Source: Trochalopteron elliotii | Taxonomy: Eukaryota; Chordata; Aves; Passeriformes; Leiothrichidae | NCBI GenBank assembly: GCA_024734555.1 | Contig: JANPWX010000054.1 | Coordinates: 8,695,982-8,759,981, forward strand | Direction of reading: 5' to 3' | DNA: 64,000 nt | In this document: positions 49,099 through 60,160 of the stretch, piece by piece | Position numbering within the stretch: position 1 is the first letter of the stretch | Layout of the letters: the number at the start of each line of letters is the position of its first letter | The notes under the pieces: generated by a model | What the model was told of the DNA's origin: nothing | Database searches by the model: none | The model's input: only the letters and a program-made list of their open reading frames with translations | Made by a program: the position numbers and the translations under genes

Positions 49099-52000
49099 AT
49101 CACACCTATCTAAATGGTCTCTATGTCCATTCAGCCTCTCAACTCCACAATTTAAAGACAAAAGATTCCCATGAAAAGGCTGTTTTACAAGACTAAGGTT
49201 CTCCTTTCAAATTTTATTCTTATTATTTATATTGCTGTAAGAATCAGACTATCACACTGAACACATTATGGGACAGCCTTCTAGCCAAGAGATAGAAACC
49301 TTAATATAGCAATTACACAAAGAGTGAAAAGAAATCAGCGATGAAATGCATGTCGAGAGAGAAAATCACTTGTCCAGGGTGCAAACTGAAAGAACCACCA
49401 AGAAAACAATTGTACATGCCTGTGCTACCTTCTGTTCATAATCTGAAGTCAGGAATATATCTGGAGAAATACAAAATAGTGCATGGAAATTTTGTGCATT
49501 TTTTCTAATCCAGATCAATCATACTGCTAATAATAGTAAAATTCTTAAGGAACAAAATTGTCTGTAGAGAACAAATGTTAACTGCCCTCTCCTGGATAAA
49601 ACTGGAACACTCAAATACCTCATTAACCCAATTTCACATCTACAACACACCAGAAAACATAACACTACTTTGAGCCCCTGGAAATTCTTTGAGGATGGAC
49701 ACTGAATTCTCTGACCAGCACCCAAAACTACAGGCATCCCTGTGAAACCCAACATGAAGATTCATGCTCTCACTAATCTGATCCAATACACCATCAGGCA
49801 ATGGCCATCCAACCAGAGTAATACATAGTAATGGCTTTTGAGCTATAAACTTCAAGTAAGTGATGGACTATTGCAGATCTAAGACTTACTGAAGCTTGAA
49901 AGAGCAATAACACACAGCCTCCCCCAATACAAACACCAGCCAACCAAACACACTCACTGCTGTCACTTCGAGCAAAATAGAGAAAAAAAGAGGTTCAGGA
50001 AAACCCTGCTACAGAACAACCAGCTTCCCTTTGTCTTCCCTATAGCAGTGTTATATAAGGAAACCAAGGTGACTATGCAAAGGATATTCAGAAACATCCT
50101 GCAACAAGGCCAAATCCAGCAAGCTGCTGAGTAAGTACCTCCCACAAGGTGCTGAGTGCCCCTGACTCCTGCTTCGAGTTGTATCGCGGGAGCCTTGACA
50201 CATTCGGACGCATGGAGGACACCCATTATTTCAGCCATTTGAAAGGTAGTCTGATTGATATAAGACACCCACAGGGGCAGTAGAAGATGCCTGTAGCCTG
50301 CACAGTGACATAGGAAGGTCAGAGGGAGAAGTAGGGGCACTGCACTAAGTCAGATTTAAAAAATAAATACCCCATCCCCCTACCAGAGCTTTGAAAATTA
50401 CCTACACATCATTCTGTCAAATAGTTTCAGTGGTGATACAGGCCAACCCAATAGTAGTGGCAGCAGCCCTGACTGGGACAGGGCAGTGGGGAGGTGCAAA
50501 TGTGCAACAGAGAGAGCTTGCTTTTCCTCATGCAGGTCTGGAGCTCACAGCAGCAATTATTGTACCTGGGACCACAATAACAGCTTTCTTTTTGCTACAA
50601 TTTAAAAACATTAATTAGCTTCCATCAATTAGGAAGTTTTTTAAGCACACAAATACCCCACAAAACCCTATTAGTAGTGTATAGTTTACTAGATGTACAG
50701 AAGGAAAGAAGCATTGCCTTTGACTAGTTAATAAACATACCTAAAGATAAATTTTTTGCTTAGGTTTAAGAGAGTGAGGACAGGTAAATTACAGAAACAA
50801 TCCTATAATATACATTTTCTGCCTAGAAAACCTAGTTTCAGAGTCAGTATTTCTAGAAATGTAAGTACTGAAACTGCACTTTAGTTGTCAGTAAATTCAT
50901 TATCACATTAACTAGGTCTAAATTATTAAACCTTAATGATGTAGGTTCTCAAAATGTGTTGGGCTTTATTTTCCCACACAGAATCAATGTTAAACATTAG
51001 CAGTATAAATTAAGTAATACTTTACTGTGGCATGCTGCTGCTTTGAATTGAGTTACCCCAGGAAGATGTATATTCATGGCTACAGGCTCTCTTTGGCCTC
51101 CTAGCGAGGATGATATAGTTTATTGTAACAAATGAGCAGTCGACCTGTAATGACTTAAATGATGTATACATTTTTGCCAATGAAAATGTACCAGTGAGGG
51201 CCTTTCTGCTTAAGGGAATGAGAAGAAAACAGGAGCATGTACTATAAACATGATTTCCATGAAAGCCTGGGGGAGCATCTCCCTTTACACAGTTTAGAAG
51301 CATGGCGCATATCACAAAACATTTTAGGATAGTTAAATTAATAGAATATAGACTCAGGCAAATTTGGGAAGGATAATTTTTTTAAAAAAAGAGTATTTCA
51401 GCTTTAACCCTGTGCTGCTTTTATTTTCCTTGGCGTGCAATCCAAACTGTGCAAAAGACAGTTAGGAGACTATACAGTTATCATCATCTTGATGCAATTT
51501 ATGGGTCCTTAAAAGAAGAAAGTATTTATATTGTGAAGTCATCGTAACTATTGTCACATATTGTTGCTGGACTTCAATTTCTTTTACACACACAAAGGGC
51601 TTAAAAATTGCAATGAACAGTTTATCTGATAGTCTAAAGGTTATAGCACACTTTGCAGTGATACTTGAAATAGAGAGAGCAAGGTAAATATACATCTTGC
51701 ATTGCTTTTCCAGGATGCCAAAATCAGGCTGAATAGCAATGGATGCCAGCTTGTCAAACCCGTCAGTGACTATCACCAACACACACTAACAGGCTGAGAA
51801 GAACAAATTAAAGACTGATAATCCAGGCCACTTTCTACAGAACTCTTGACTAAACTGCGAAGACTACCTCACCTCATTTGGAAGCATAAAATGAATGCTG
51901 CATCTGCCCAGATACAGAACCAGAGACTACTGAACTAAAAAAGGTACATGCATGATAAACTGAGAGGTGACAGACTAAGTCAGTGTGACAGAGAGTTGCT

Positions 52001-52620
52001 TTCTCCTCCATTGTTTGAAGTATCATGAGGTAAGAGAAATATTTCCTCTATCATGAAGTATAAAAGACAAGTTACCAGAGACAGATGACAGAAACTTACA
52101 CCTGACCCAGGAAATAAAGAGCAAAAGGGGGAGACAAACTTACTAATGTTGGCAGCATGGTACAGTCTTATGAGTGGGATGTGGAAATTAAGACATCCCC
52201 TGTTTCTGACAATATCCAAGGGATCCAACATTCTCTCACATTTCTGTAATAATTACACAATGACCTTCCAACAAAATCTTGCTAAACAAGATTTTTCAGT
52301 ACTGAAAAGGCAGCCTATCTTTTTCATACCAGTCAGAGTGAAGAATAAAGAGATACATGGAGCAAGTTCCATCCCCATTCAATTAGAGGACAGAACTGCC
52401 AATGCCAATTGAACCAGCTGGAGCATAAAGATGATCACATCATGTTGGCATATGATGCTTTTTGTTCCTGCTGGGGTGGTGTATGTGATGGACCTTTGTA
52501 TACAAGACTGCTATTCTCAACTGCACTGAAGTCAACACAAAATTTGCATCCCAGCCTTCTCAGGAGAGCAATACACTGTCAACATAATGCAACAAGTTAG
52601 ATAATCACACAGAATTTTAA
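49099..52620. other. Unique non-coding sequence, no gene seen
   Basis: The longest open stretch is 125 codons at 49963-50340 on the minus strand, with no recognisable domain. Around 50175-50215 there is a small cluster of CpG dinucleotides (TCGAG, TATCGCGGG, TTCGGACGC) that stands out from the CpG-poor surroundings but is too short for a CpG island. The part at 51020-51330 has the texture of a conserved element but no supporting evidence. Confidence 0.6.
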
Positions 52621-52785
52621 GTCAAAACAACCACACTATCCACAAACAAAACTAACAAAAACCCCAAAAATTCACTAACAAACAAAAAACCCACCACTAT
52701 CACCACCCCCACCCCTGGAAAAAAAACCAAAACTAAAAACCACCAGAAAACTCCAACCAAATGAAATAAATAAACCCACACTAAA
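52621..52785. repeat. Third A/C-rich low-complexity tract
   Basis: About 165 bases dominated by A and C (CAAAAC, ACAAACAAAA, CACCACCCCCACCCC), with few T or G. It has the same strand polarity as the tracts at 18247-18365 and 18703-18837. The complement carries G-rich runs (GGGGTGGGGGTGG). The 89-codon minus-strand frame at 52617-52886, rich in valine, leucine and phenylalanine, is a by-product. Confidence 0.8.
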
Positions 52786-54735
52786 ATCCAGGAAGCTCTG
52801 GGAAGGCAAAAGGAACATAAACTGCATTTTTGACCAATGCCTAAAACATTTTTACCTCCACTGCAAAAACTTGCAGTTGCATTCACCTACTCACAAATTA
52901 CTTACAGCTAGCCAATATTTCAGAAATGTGAATCAATGCCTTTAGCTGTTTCACACCTGGATTCCCTTTTTCTAACCACTGTCAAATCCACAAACGACTG
53001 ATATTTAAAAGCAGGAATATGAGCCATGACATTGGCTATCATCCCTATTAAATAGTAGACAACACATTAGAAAAAAAGTCACCCAAAACAGCTTTCTGTT
53101 GTGTTACTAGTCAGTTTTGCAAAATTTCAGATTCACTTTTTCTTTTCTAACAGGTTCCTTTTGACTAAAGATCTATTTTCACACATTTTATTGGTCTAAA
53201 GGCAAGCAATTTCTAGAAAGTTAACAATGAAACAGACAAATTTCAACAGTCTTATCCTGCTTGCAATAAAAGATTATGCTTTATGGTATTGCCAGCTGGC
53301 TTCTAAGGACTCAGATTTATGAGGTTTTTTTTAAAAGTTAGATTAGCTAGGGATGCTGGCTTATGAGAAGAGGGGCATTAGCTCTCAAAACAAAGAGAGT
53401 CACAAACATCTCGGCCTGGTACAGTACCAAACATTGCTGGTATACATCAGGTATGTCCAGAAATGCTTCTACAATACTGTCTGGTTATAGCTGTGCCTTT
53501 GCTACAGTATCTTGCAAAGATTACTATGTAATAGTTTCTGCTTGAGAAGATGACTCATTCACATATCATTAGAAACGGTCTGAGTCAAAGGCTGCTTTCA
53601 CTAACACTTGTGCTGAAGAAATTGGCTTAACAGTACCATGAATCAATCTACTCCTACATTAAAATACTTATTCAAAAAGAAGAGAAAATAGTATAGTGCT
53701 TTAAGAGTCTTTCACTAACAACTATTGCATGTTATATTAAAAGTATACTGTTCGAGTTGCAGAAACTGCCATAGTAATAATGGTGGCCAAACACAAAATA
53801 AAACTAAACCTGGATTTCCATTTAAATAGTATGCTTACAACTGGAATTATTTGTATTTATATATTTCCTCTTGGGCTTCATTCCTGACACAGGGGATCTT
53901 TAGCTCCTGTAACCCTATTGCAGCATTTTTATACAACAGCAATTCAGGTACACACTATAGTTTAGAGAACATTTCTAACCCATGGGAATGAGTTTTCCAC
54001 TCATGTAACTTTAAGGACATAGAGGGCTATTGCCTGCAAAGTAGTAATAATGCCCTTACTTGACTCATTTGGCTCAACCACAGCTCTCAAGTCTATCTGT
54101 TCCACTTGTTTAGTAAACACAAAATGCAGCAAATTGCTTCCCTTCTCCTTCTATCTGAATACTGCTCAGAGGACCACAGAAAAGGGTCTGTTTCCAGTTT
54201 CATATTAAAACTGCTCCATCAGTGCCAGTGCCATGACCAGTAATGGCAGAATTAGGCTGGGCATCTCTTGAGTGTTTTTAGGTACCATGGCAACACAACA
54301 ATAGCAGGCCTGAGTTTGAAGGTGAAATGCTACCATCTATTTACACAACCTCTAATAAACAACAGCTTTGTGCTTCCTGTAAAAAGGAAATTAACCTAAA
54401 GAATGAAAAAGGGGTTTAATCTATTTCTAAAGAACAGCAAAGGCTCCAAAGTTTCGTCATGATGACATCGCATATGGACAGAACGTACATGTGTGCCACA
54501 GAGAGGGCTAAATTCAGAGTAACAAAAACTAAACACACCAGATATTAGGCCATCAAATTCTAACATTGTCATCATCCCCATGTTCCAGAGAAATTAAACA
54601 ATACATCCAAATTTAAAGAATTTACATGTAACAATACTCCTTACTTCTGTAACGGCCATCTCTTGAGCATCCTGCCAGGATCCTGTTACATACAAACAAA
54701 ACCAGAAAGAGTGTATTGCCACCAACCAATTGACC
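52786..54735. other. Unique non-coding sequence, no gene seen
   Basis: Open stretches do not exceed 61 codons. No repeat, RNA gene or regulatory motif is recognised with any confidence. Confidence 0.6.
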
Positions 54736-55090
54736 ATTTGAGAGGGGGATCTTACTAATGTATATAAATAGCTAAAGGAAGAGTGTCAAGAGGATGGAAC
54801 CTTCTTCTCAGTGATCCCAAGCAATAGGACAAGAAGCAACAGGCAGAAACTGATGCACAAAAGTTACACCTGAAGGTGGGGAAGAATTTCTTTACTATGT
54901 ATGCATGTGACTGCACACTAGAACAGATTGCCCAGAGCAGGTGTGGAGTCTCCCTCACTGGAGATATTCAAGAACTGTCTGGACACATTCCTGTGCCAGG
55001 GGCTATAGAATGACCCCGCTTAAGCAAGGAGGTGGGACCAGATTCACCCACTGTGGCTCCTTCCAATCTGATTCATTCTGTGATTCAGTG
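54736..55090 (+). mobile_element. CR1 LINE 3'-end fragment
   Basis: This fragment matches the terminal part of a CR1 element. It runs from GAGAGGGGGATCTTACTAATG, through GTCAAGAGGATGGAACC, GAAGAATTTCTTTACT and GATTGCCCAGAGCAGG, to TGGAGTCTCCCTCACTGGAG and the terminal region. It closes with ATTCTGTG (55075-55082) and a mutated second octamer, ATTCAGTG (55083-55090), the CR1 hallmark. It contains only the very end of ORF2 and the 3' untranslated region. Its sequence before the octamers (TGGCTCCTTCCAATC) differs from that of the copy at 47715-49098, so the two come from different CR1 subfamilies. A short plus-strand frame (54941-55159) inside it is not a gene. Confidence 0.92.
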
Positions 55091-58000
55091 GCCATATTAA
55101 AGTTAATACACATCTCTGGAAAGCATGGTACCTCAGAAAGAGGTACTTCAGAAACATGAGGGGGCCACAGTAAGAGGCTACAGTCACAGCACAACAACCA
55201 GAGCACCAATGAGCATCCCAGAGAATCAGACACTGAGAAAAACAGTGAGATGTCCAAGACACTGCAAAGTGCAGGAGTTGAATTTGGCAGACTCAGTTCT
55301 TACACTGCTCCCACTCTGGANGGACTGTAGAGAAATTATATTGGAGAGGAAAGGCTCATTTATCTTTTTGAATTTACTTGCATACCCTTTACACTAGGAA
55401 AAATAATATCATCCAAAATTTACAGAGAAATAAAATCAGTCAGATGAAAGACTCTATATAAACTGTTATGGTAAAACTTTCAAATTAGGTAAAATTCATT
55501 AATTCCCACTATAAACTAAACCCAGTTTTAACTCTACATGTGCTGAAAACGTGATGCAAAGGCAGGTCAAGTGAGCTGAAATAGAGAAAAATTCTTGCAA
55601 GTGGGGCAAAATATTTCTTTCACTTACACCAAGATAACTAAGGATGAAAGTTATTCTAATCTTGAACAGATTGAAGTTACAGCATAATCTGCTCTAAGGA
55701 AAGAAACACTTGCTTAAACTTTAACTATCTCTAGACTCCAGCATGTGTAAATTGAAATAGCATTTCTAACACCACTGATCATCTCCACTATGCATAATTA
55801 ACTTCTGCACAAAAACAATGTACATAATATAGTTATTTATTATCAGCAATTAAAAGTTCACTCTTGTTATGTCAACTGACTAGAACTGACATCCTTCAGT
55901 TACGGCATTTGGAAGAAAATACTTTGAAAACATTTTCCCAGTCTTTGTAATATGAACTTCAACTTTCTTTTTTTTCCACAGTAGTAAGTCCAATGTTAGA
56001 AGGTCAGATCCCTCTGTCCTCCTCATAACCCCTCTTCCTTTTTTTATACAACCTAGTCTTTTAATGCATAACCCACTAAGGTCTCTGTTTCATGTCCTGA
56101 GAAAACCCACAGTTTTAGTGAGTCAGGTGGGGTTACTGTTTTCTTGTAGGAAAGATAGACTGACAAAACCACCAGAGCACAGATGTTGTCAGAACAACTA
56201 ATCCAAAGCCACTGAATTTAAAGGAGAAATTTCAGGTTAGATATCAACAATTAAGTCAAACGTTATGCACATTCTCCCATAACTGCTCTCTCCCCTTACA
56301 TTTTTTTTAACCTTTGCTTTGTCACACTTGAACTTAATAGCACCTTTAATGCAGAAAGAGCACTGGGATTTCTCACTTTCATAAGAGATATACTAAACTA
56401 TTTGAAACTGAAAAATAAACCAAATCCCACATGAAAATGATAAGGTTTAGAGCACTTTTCTCCTTACAAGTTAGAAAAGGAGAAATCACGCTGGTGAAAG
56501 AAGAACCAAATCAAAGAACTCTACAGTCCTTCCTAACGAGGATTTTTCTTGTTTTTTCCACCATAGCCATACCAAACTTCTTTGCAAAGCAAAGAACCAG
56601 AGAAGGATAAATGAAAACAACTCAAAATTTCCTTAGATAGTCTGGAAATCCCCTTTTTCAACAGAGACAACTTTAAAGGGATCAAAGCTAGAATCTAGGT
56701 TTCCTGCTTCTCCAGTCACAAATGTAACTGCTGGTTATCCTTTCTTCCATGTGATGCAATTCTTTAGATACCAGTTCTGGTATGGTCTGGTTAAAACTGG
56801 GACAGGGTGCTAAAATTTCTGCTGCAAACTGTACAAATAAGTGATGTTTAAGTGCACTGTGGGAGGAAAGCTTTATAGACCCAGAAATATTTTTCATGCG
56901 CTCAATTTTGCAGCATATACCTGCTTAAATCCTTATGGCAACATCACATGTGGCCACAGTCAGGGAGTTCCCAATCTACCAGTCTATTCCTCTATTTTTT
57001 TTTCTACGCACATTTCTAGTACCAATCAGCAGAACTAAAGCTTGATAGAATGACAACAGAAGATAAAGCATTTCTTAAAATATAAACAGCCAGAAGCAAA
57101 TGTAATCACTCTATTTCTATACTTTGGAAGGCTGTACATAAATATAGGAGTACCTAATTTAAACTACTGAATTGAGCTTGATATCCAGGTCTGGGTAAGC
57201 TGACTTCTGATGGTGACTTTTTTATTCACTACAGCAAATGAATATCCATATGTTCACAAATAGCATTTCAGATGTTTTGTTTGCACTAAAAAATTAAGAA
57301 AAAAAATTTAAAATGCATTTGAATTAGATATCAGAGGAGATTTTCACTGGTACCAAAGCATTATCCAGAGTTTCTTAGCTAGAGCCCATTCAAGCCGTGG
57401 ACCATGAAAATAGCTTTGTCCTCCCTGAACATGAAAGCACTTCTTTGTACTAGATATTAACCTAAGTTAAATAATAGAATTTAAAATGCAATTACTTCTC
57501 TGGGTGTTCACAAATGTCAGGTGATGTCTTGAACATATATTTCTAATACATGTCAAGACCATTGCATATTTTTTTGACACCCCAATCAGGAATTTGCAAA
57601 ATGGGACAGCTGAGACTCCTGCTGTTTGGGCTTCACATACCCAAACAGACTGGATGGGACACTCCAGGCAAAGGATGCCAGTCCAGATAGGTTTGGTTAG
57701 GAACAGAGATGGAAGGAAGGGGAGGTCCTTTTTCAGCAGAATGAATGCACAGAATGGCTTTAGCATTGATATCTCACGAAGAGGCAGCACAGCAAAGGAG
57801 CAAAGGTCATACTAACATTTAAAACAGCTGTTTTGTCTAAACTATTCTTTCTTAAATTTGAGAAGAGTGTGTTGGTAGGGGGGCTTTTTTGTCTGAATTA
57901 CACATACACATGAAAGAGAAAAGATGATGGAAAATAGATACAGCTCCTCTTAGAAATATTCTTAGAAATAAATTCCATCCCTGTCAGGAATTCTCTCCAG

Positions 58001-59040
58001 AACTTTGCAATAACTATGAAAAGATTACTGCCTGCATTTCAGATAGGGAGCTGAAAGCAGCAGCAAGCAAGACTCCAATCCAGCAAAACCATCTTTTCTA
58101 TTATTGTAGTGATTTCTAGTGTAGGAACAGTAGGAATTTACAGTCAGTATTGACTATCCCCCTAAGTGCTAGCATTTAGATAAGTTTGTACTTAAAAGAT
58201 AATACATGCTGAATTGGATCAGTAACTTCTTGTCACTCCACTCACCCACACATGCCTTCACATTTAATTTCCAAGCCTGGGAGGAAGGCTACAAGGTTTG
58301 CATGGAGGCAGGTGCCCTTTCTCTTGAACAGGGTACGCACAGCTGAGCACCCGCTGCAGTCACCACACCGTTACAATCTTCAGATATTGTTATGAGACAG
58401 GTATGCCTGTGGAAAACTAGACTTAAGATAATCTAAGAACAGACTTGTTTTAGCAGAGTGGGAGCTGATTCACTCTGTTTTGCAAGCAGGTTTCACATCC
58501 AATGCCAAGCTTAGCACTGCGGTGGTCAGATTACTAACATTTCAGCTGGCTGCTTTGAAATCAGTTCATGCAAGCTCTTCATCAGCAGCTCTCAGACAGC
58601 CCTGCTACTCCAGCAGCCACCTCGCACCCCACCGCTTTGACAAGTACTTCACCACTGAGAGGGGACATTGCCCAGGAGCTCCTGGGAGCACAGTGAAGGA
58701 ATGTGTTAATGAAACGACAGCTCAGCCCAACAGGTGTAACATGAAGATCCGCTGAGCCAGCTTCACCATGGAAGGTGCAGACAGAGCAGAGAGCAGAAAT
58801 GACACTTACACCAGTCTATGACACCTCTGCAGGATGCAGTATGGCAGTCCCAGGTTTTTTGTCATCTTGTCATCCCTGCTCCCCCCACAGTCAGCCCTTT
58901 CCTAGATTAGAGCATCCCCAGCACCACAATAGCCTTACCTGACACCCGCCAATGCACAGGCACTGCCAATCCCTACCACTCTTTCCTCCCTTACAAGATA
59001 CAACCCACCTGCAGCCCTCATTTTGACGAGGTTTTCATTT
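55091..59040. other. Unique non-coding sequence, no gene seen
   Basis: Open stretches reach 107 codons (57467-57790, minus) without recognisable domains. The patch 58480-58800 is relatively GC-rich and open for 91 codons on the plus strand, but shows no motif I know. A direct repeat, TTAGAAATA, occurs twice within about 20 bases near 57950-57970. A T-rich run lies at about 56994-57003. Confidence 0.6.
55321..55321. other. Ambiguous base (N)
   Basis: One undetermined base in otherwise ordinary sequence. A single N suggests an unresolved base call or a masked consensus conflict, not a scaffold gap. It makes one residue of the overlapping 90-codon frame undefined, which does not matter because that frame is not a gene. 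Confidence 0.99.
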
Positions 59041-59149
59041 GATTATAAACTCTTTTGGGCAAAGATGATCTTTTATTATGTGTTGGTACAGTGCCCAGAA
59101 AAATGGAGTTCTGATCCCAAGGCACTACTGTAACATAAATAACAATAAT
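59041..59149 (+). mobile_element. Probable ancient L2/L3/CR1-type retroposon 3' end
   Basis: The segment includes AAACTCTTTTGGGCAAAGAT, TGTGTTGGTACAGTGCCCAG, AAAATGGAGTTCTGATCCCA, AGGCACTACTGTAACATAAA and ATAACAATAAT. This follows phrase by phrase a tail common in reptile and bird genomes ('...ctctttggggcagggactgt...gtacagcgcctagcacaatggggtcctgat...ggcgctac...aataataat'), related in style to old L2/L3 and MIR 3' ends. The upstream sequence from about 58975 (CTCTTTCCTCCCTTACAAG) may belong to it. The family name is uncertain; the identification is by recalled pattern. Confidence 0.55.
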
Positions 59150-59689
59150 TCACTCCTACTAGCCTTCAGTAACTCCAGGAGTTTCACTGGGAGATGGTAA
59201 GTCATGCTAACATGGCTTTCTACAGCACAGAAATAAATCATTTTTGCACATTCCAGTATTTTGGAGAGAAGGAGGAAACAGAGAAAATGCAAAATGAATC
59301 TAAAACACATTTGATTCTTTAAATCTATAATAAATCTAAATGACTTACCAGAACATAAAATTCTCACATGCAGAGTCAAGGACTGAATATTCTATTCATG
59401 TGCAAGAGTCACTTATTCATTTATAATTAGATAAAATGAACTGCAATTTTTTAAGAAAAATTTGCATGTGGCAACAGTAATGTATTACAGAAGGGTGGCA
59501 CTTTGTTACCATCCATTTGTTAGTCAGGACACTGGAGCAGCAATTTAATAGACAAGAAATAAGTACAGTAGGGGAAGGGAAAAAATTAAATTCCGCGTGA
59601 TCAGCAAGGTTTCGAACAATCGCTAGCCAACTGAAGTGGGTGCCATATCTATAAGTCATTTTGTTTTATAGGCCATTAGGATCTCCTGA
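59150..59689. other. Unique non-coding sequence, no gene seen
   Basis: Two minus-strand open stretches of 80-84 codons occur (59125-59379 and 59417-59659), rich in leucine, phenylalanine and serine, as expected of AT-rich DNA. No repeat is recognised. Confidence 0.6.
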
Positions 59690-60160
59690 GAGAGGCTGCA
59701 TGGAGACCGCTGCTTTTTGTTGAAATTAAAATGTCAGAGAAAAAGAAATAGAACAAAACAGGGAATCTGCAATTAATTACAAGGCCATAAAAATTCAATA
59801 ATCAGGAGGCAGTGCTGCTGTAGGCACAGCGGTATCTGATTCAGGCTAACAGGAATGGAATACATTAATCTTTTCAAATTAGTTTTTTAATCTGACAGGG
59901 ATATATAGTGACGTGTTCTTTTACTGTTTGAGCAGAGCTGCTGTCTAATATATAATGCTGAGTGTCTGGAATTAGGACATCTATAGCTGTTCTGTGACTA
60001 CAACATTTTCACGGCATTTATTCAACCCTATCTGTACACCTGTCCTACAGTAATCAGGCAAAAAACATGTTCAAAGTTCATATCCTAGATACTGCTCATG
60101 AAAAAAGAATTAAAATGCTGTAATTAAGACAAAATAGCAGGTCCCCAAAATAAGCTTGGC
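59690..60160. promoter_or_regulatory. Candidate conserved non-coding element
   Basis: Complex unique sequence with several homeodomain-like cores (AATTAATTACAAGG near 59772 and TTTTTTAATCTGACAGG near 59883), no simple repeats and no open frame. It has the look of a vertebrate enhancer-type conserved element. This is a judgement of texture only and carries low confidence. Confidence 0.2.

Noticed and set aside
49963..50340. 125-codon minus-strand open frame with leucine-rich ends
   Set aside because: The hydrophobic look comes from AT-rich composition. There is no recognisable family or start context.
52617..52886. 89-codon minus-strand frame resembling a membrane segment
   Set aside because: Same cause: it crosses the A/C-rich tract at 52621-52785.
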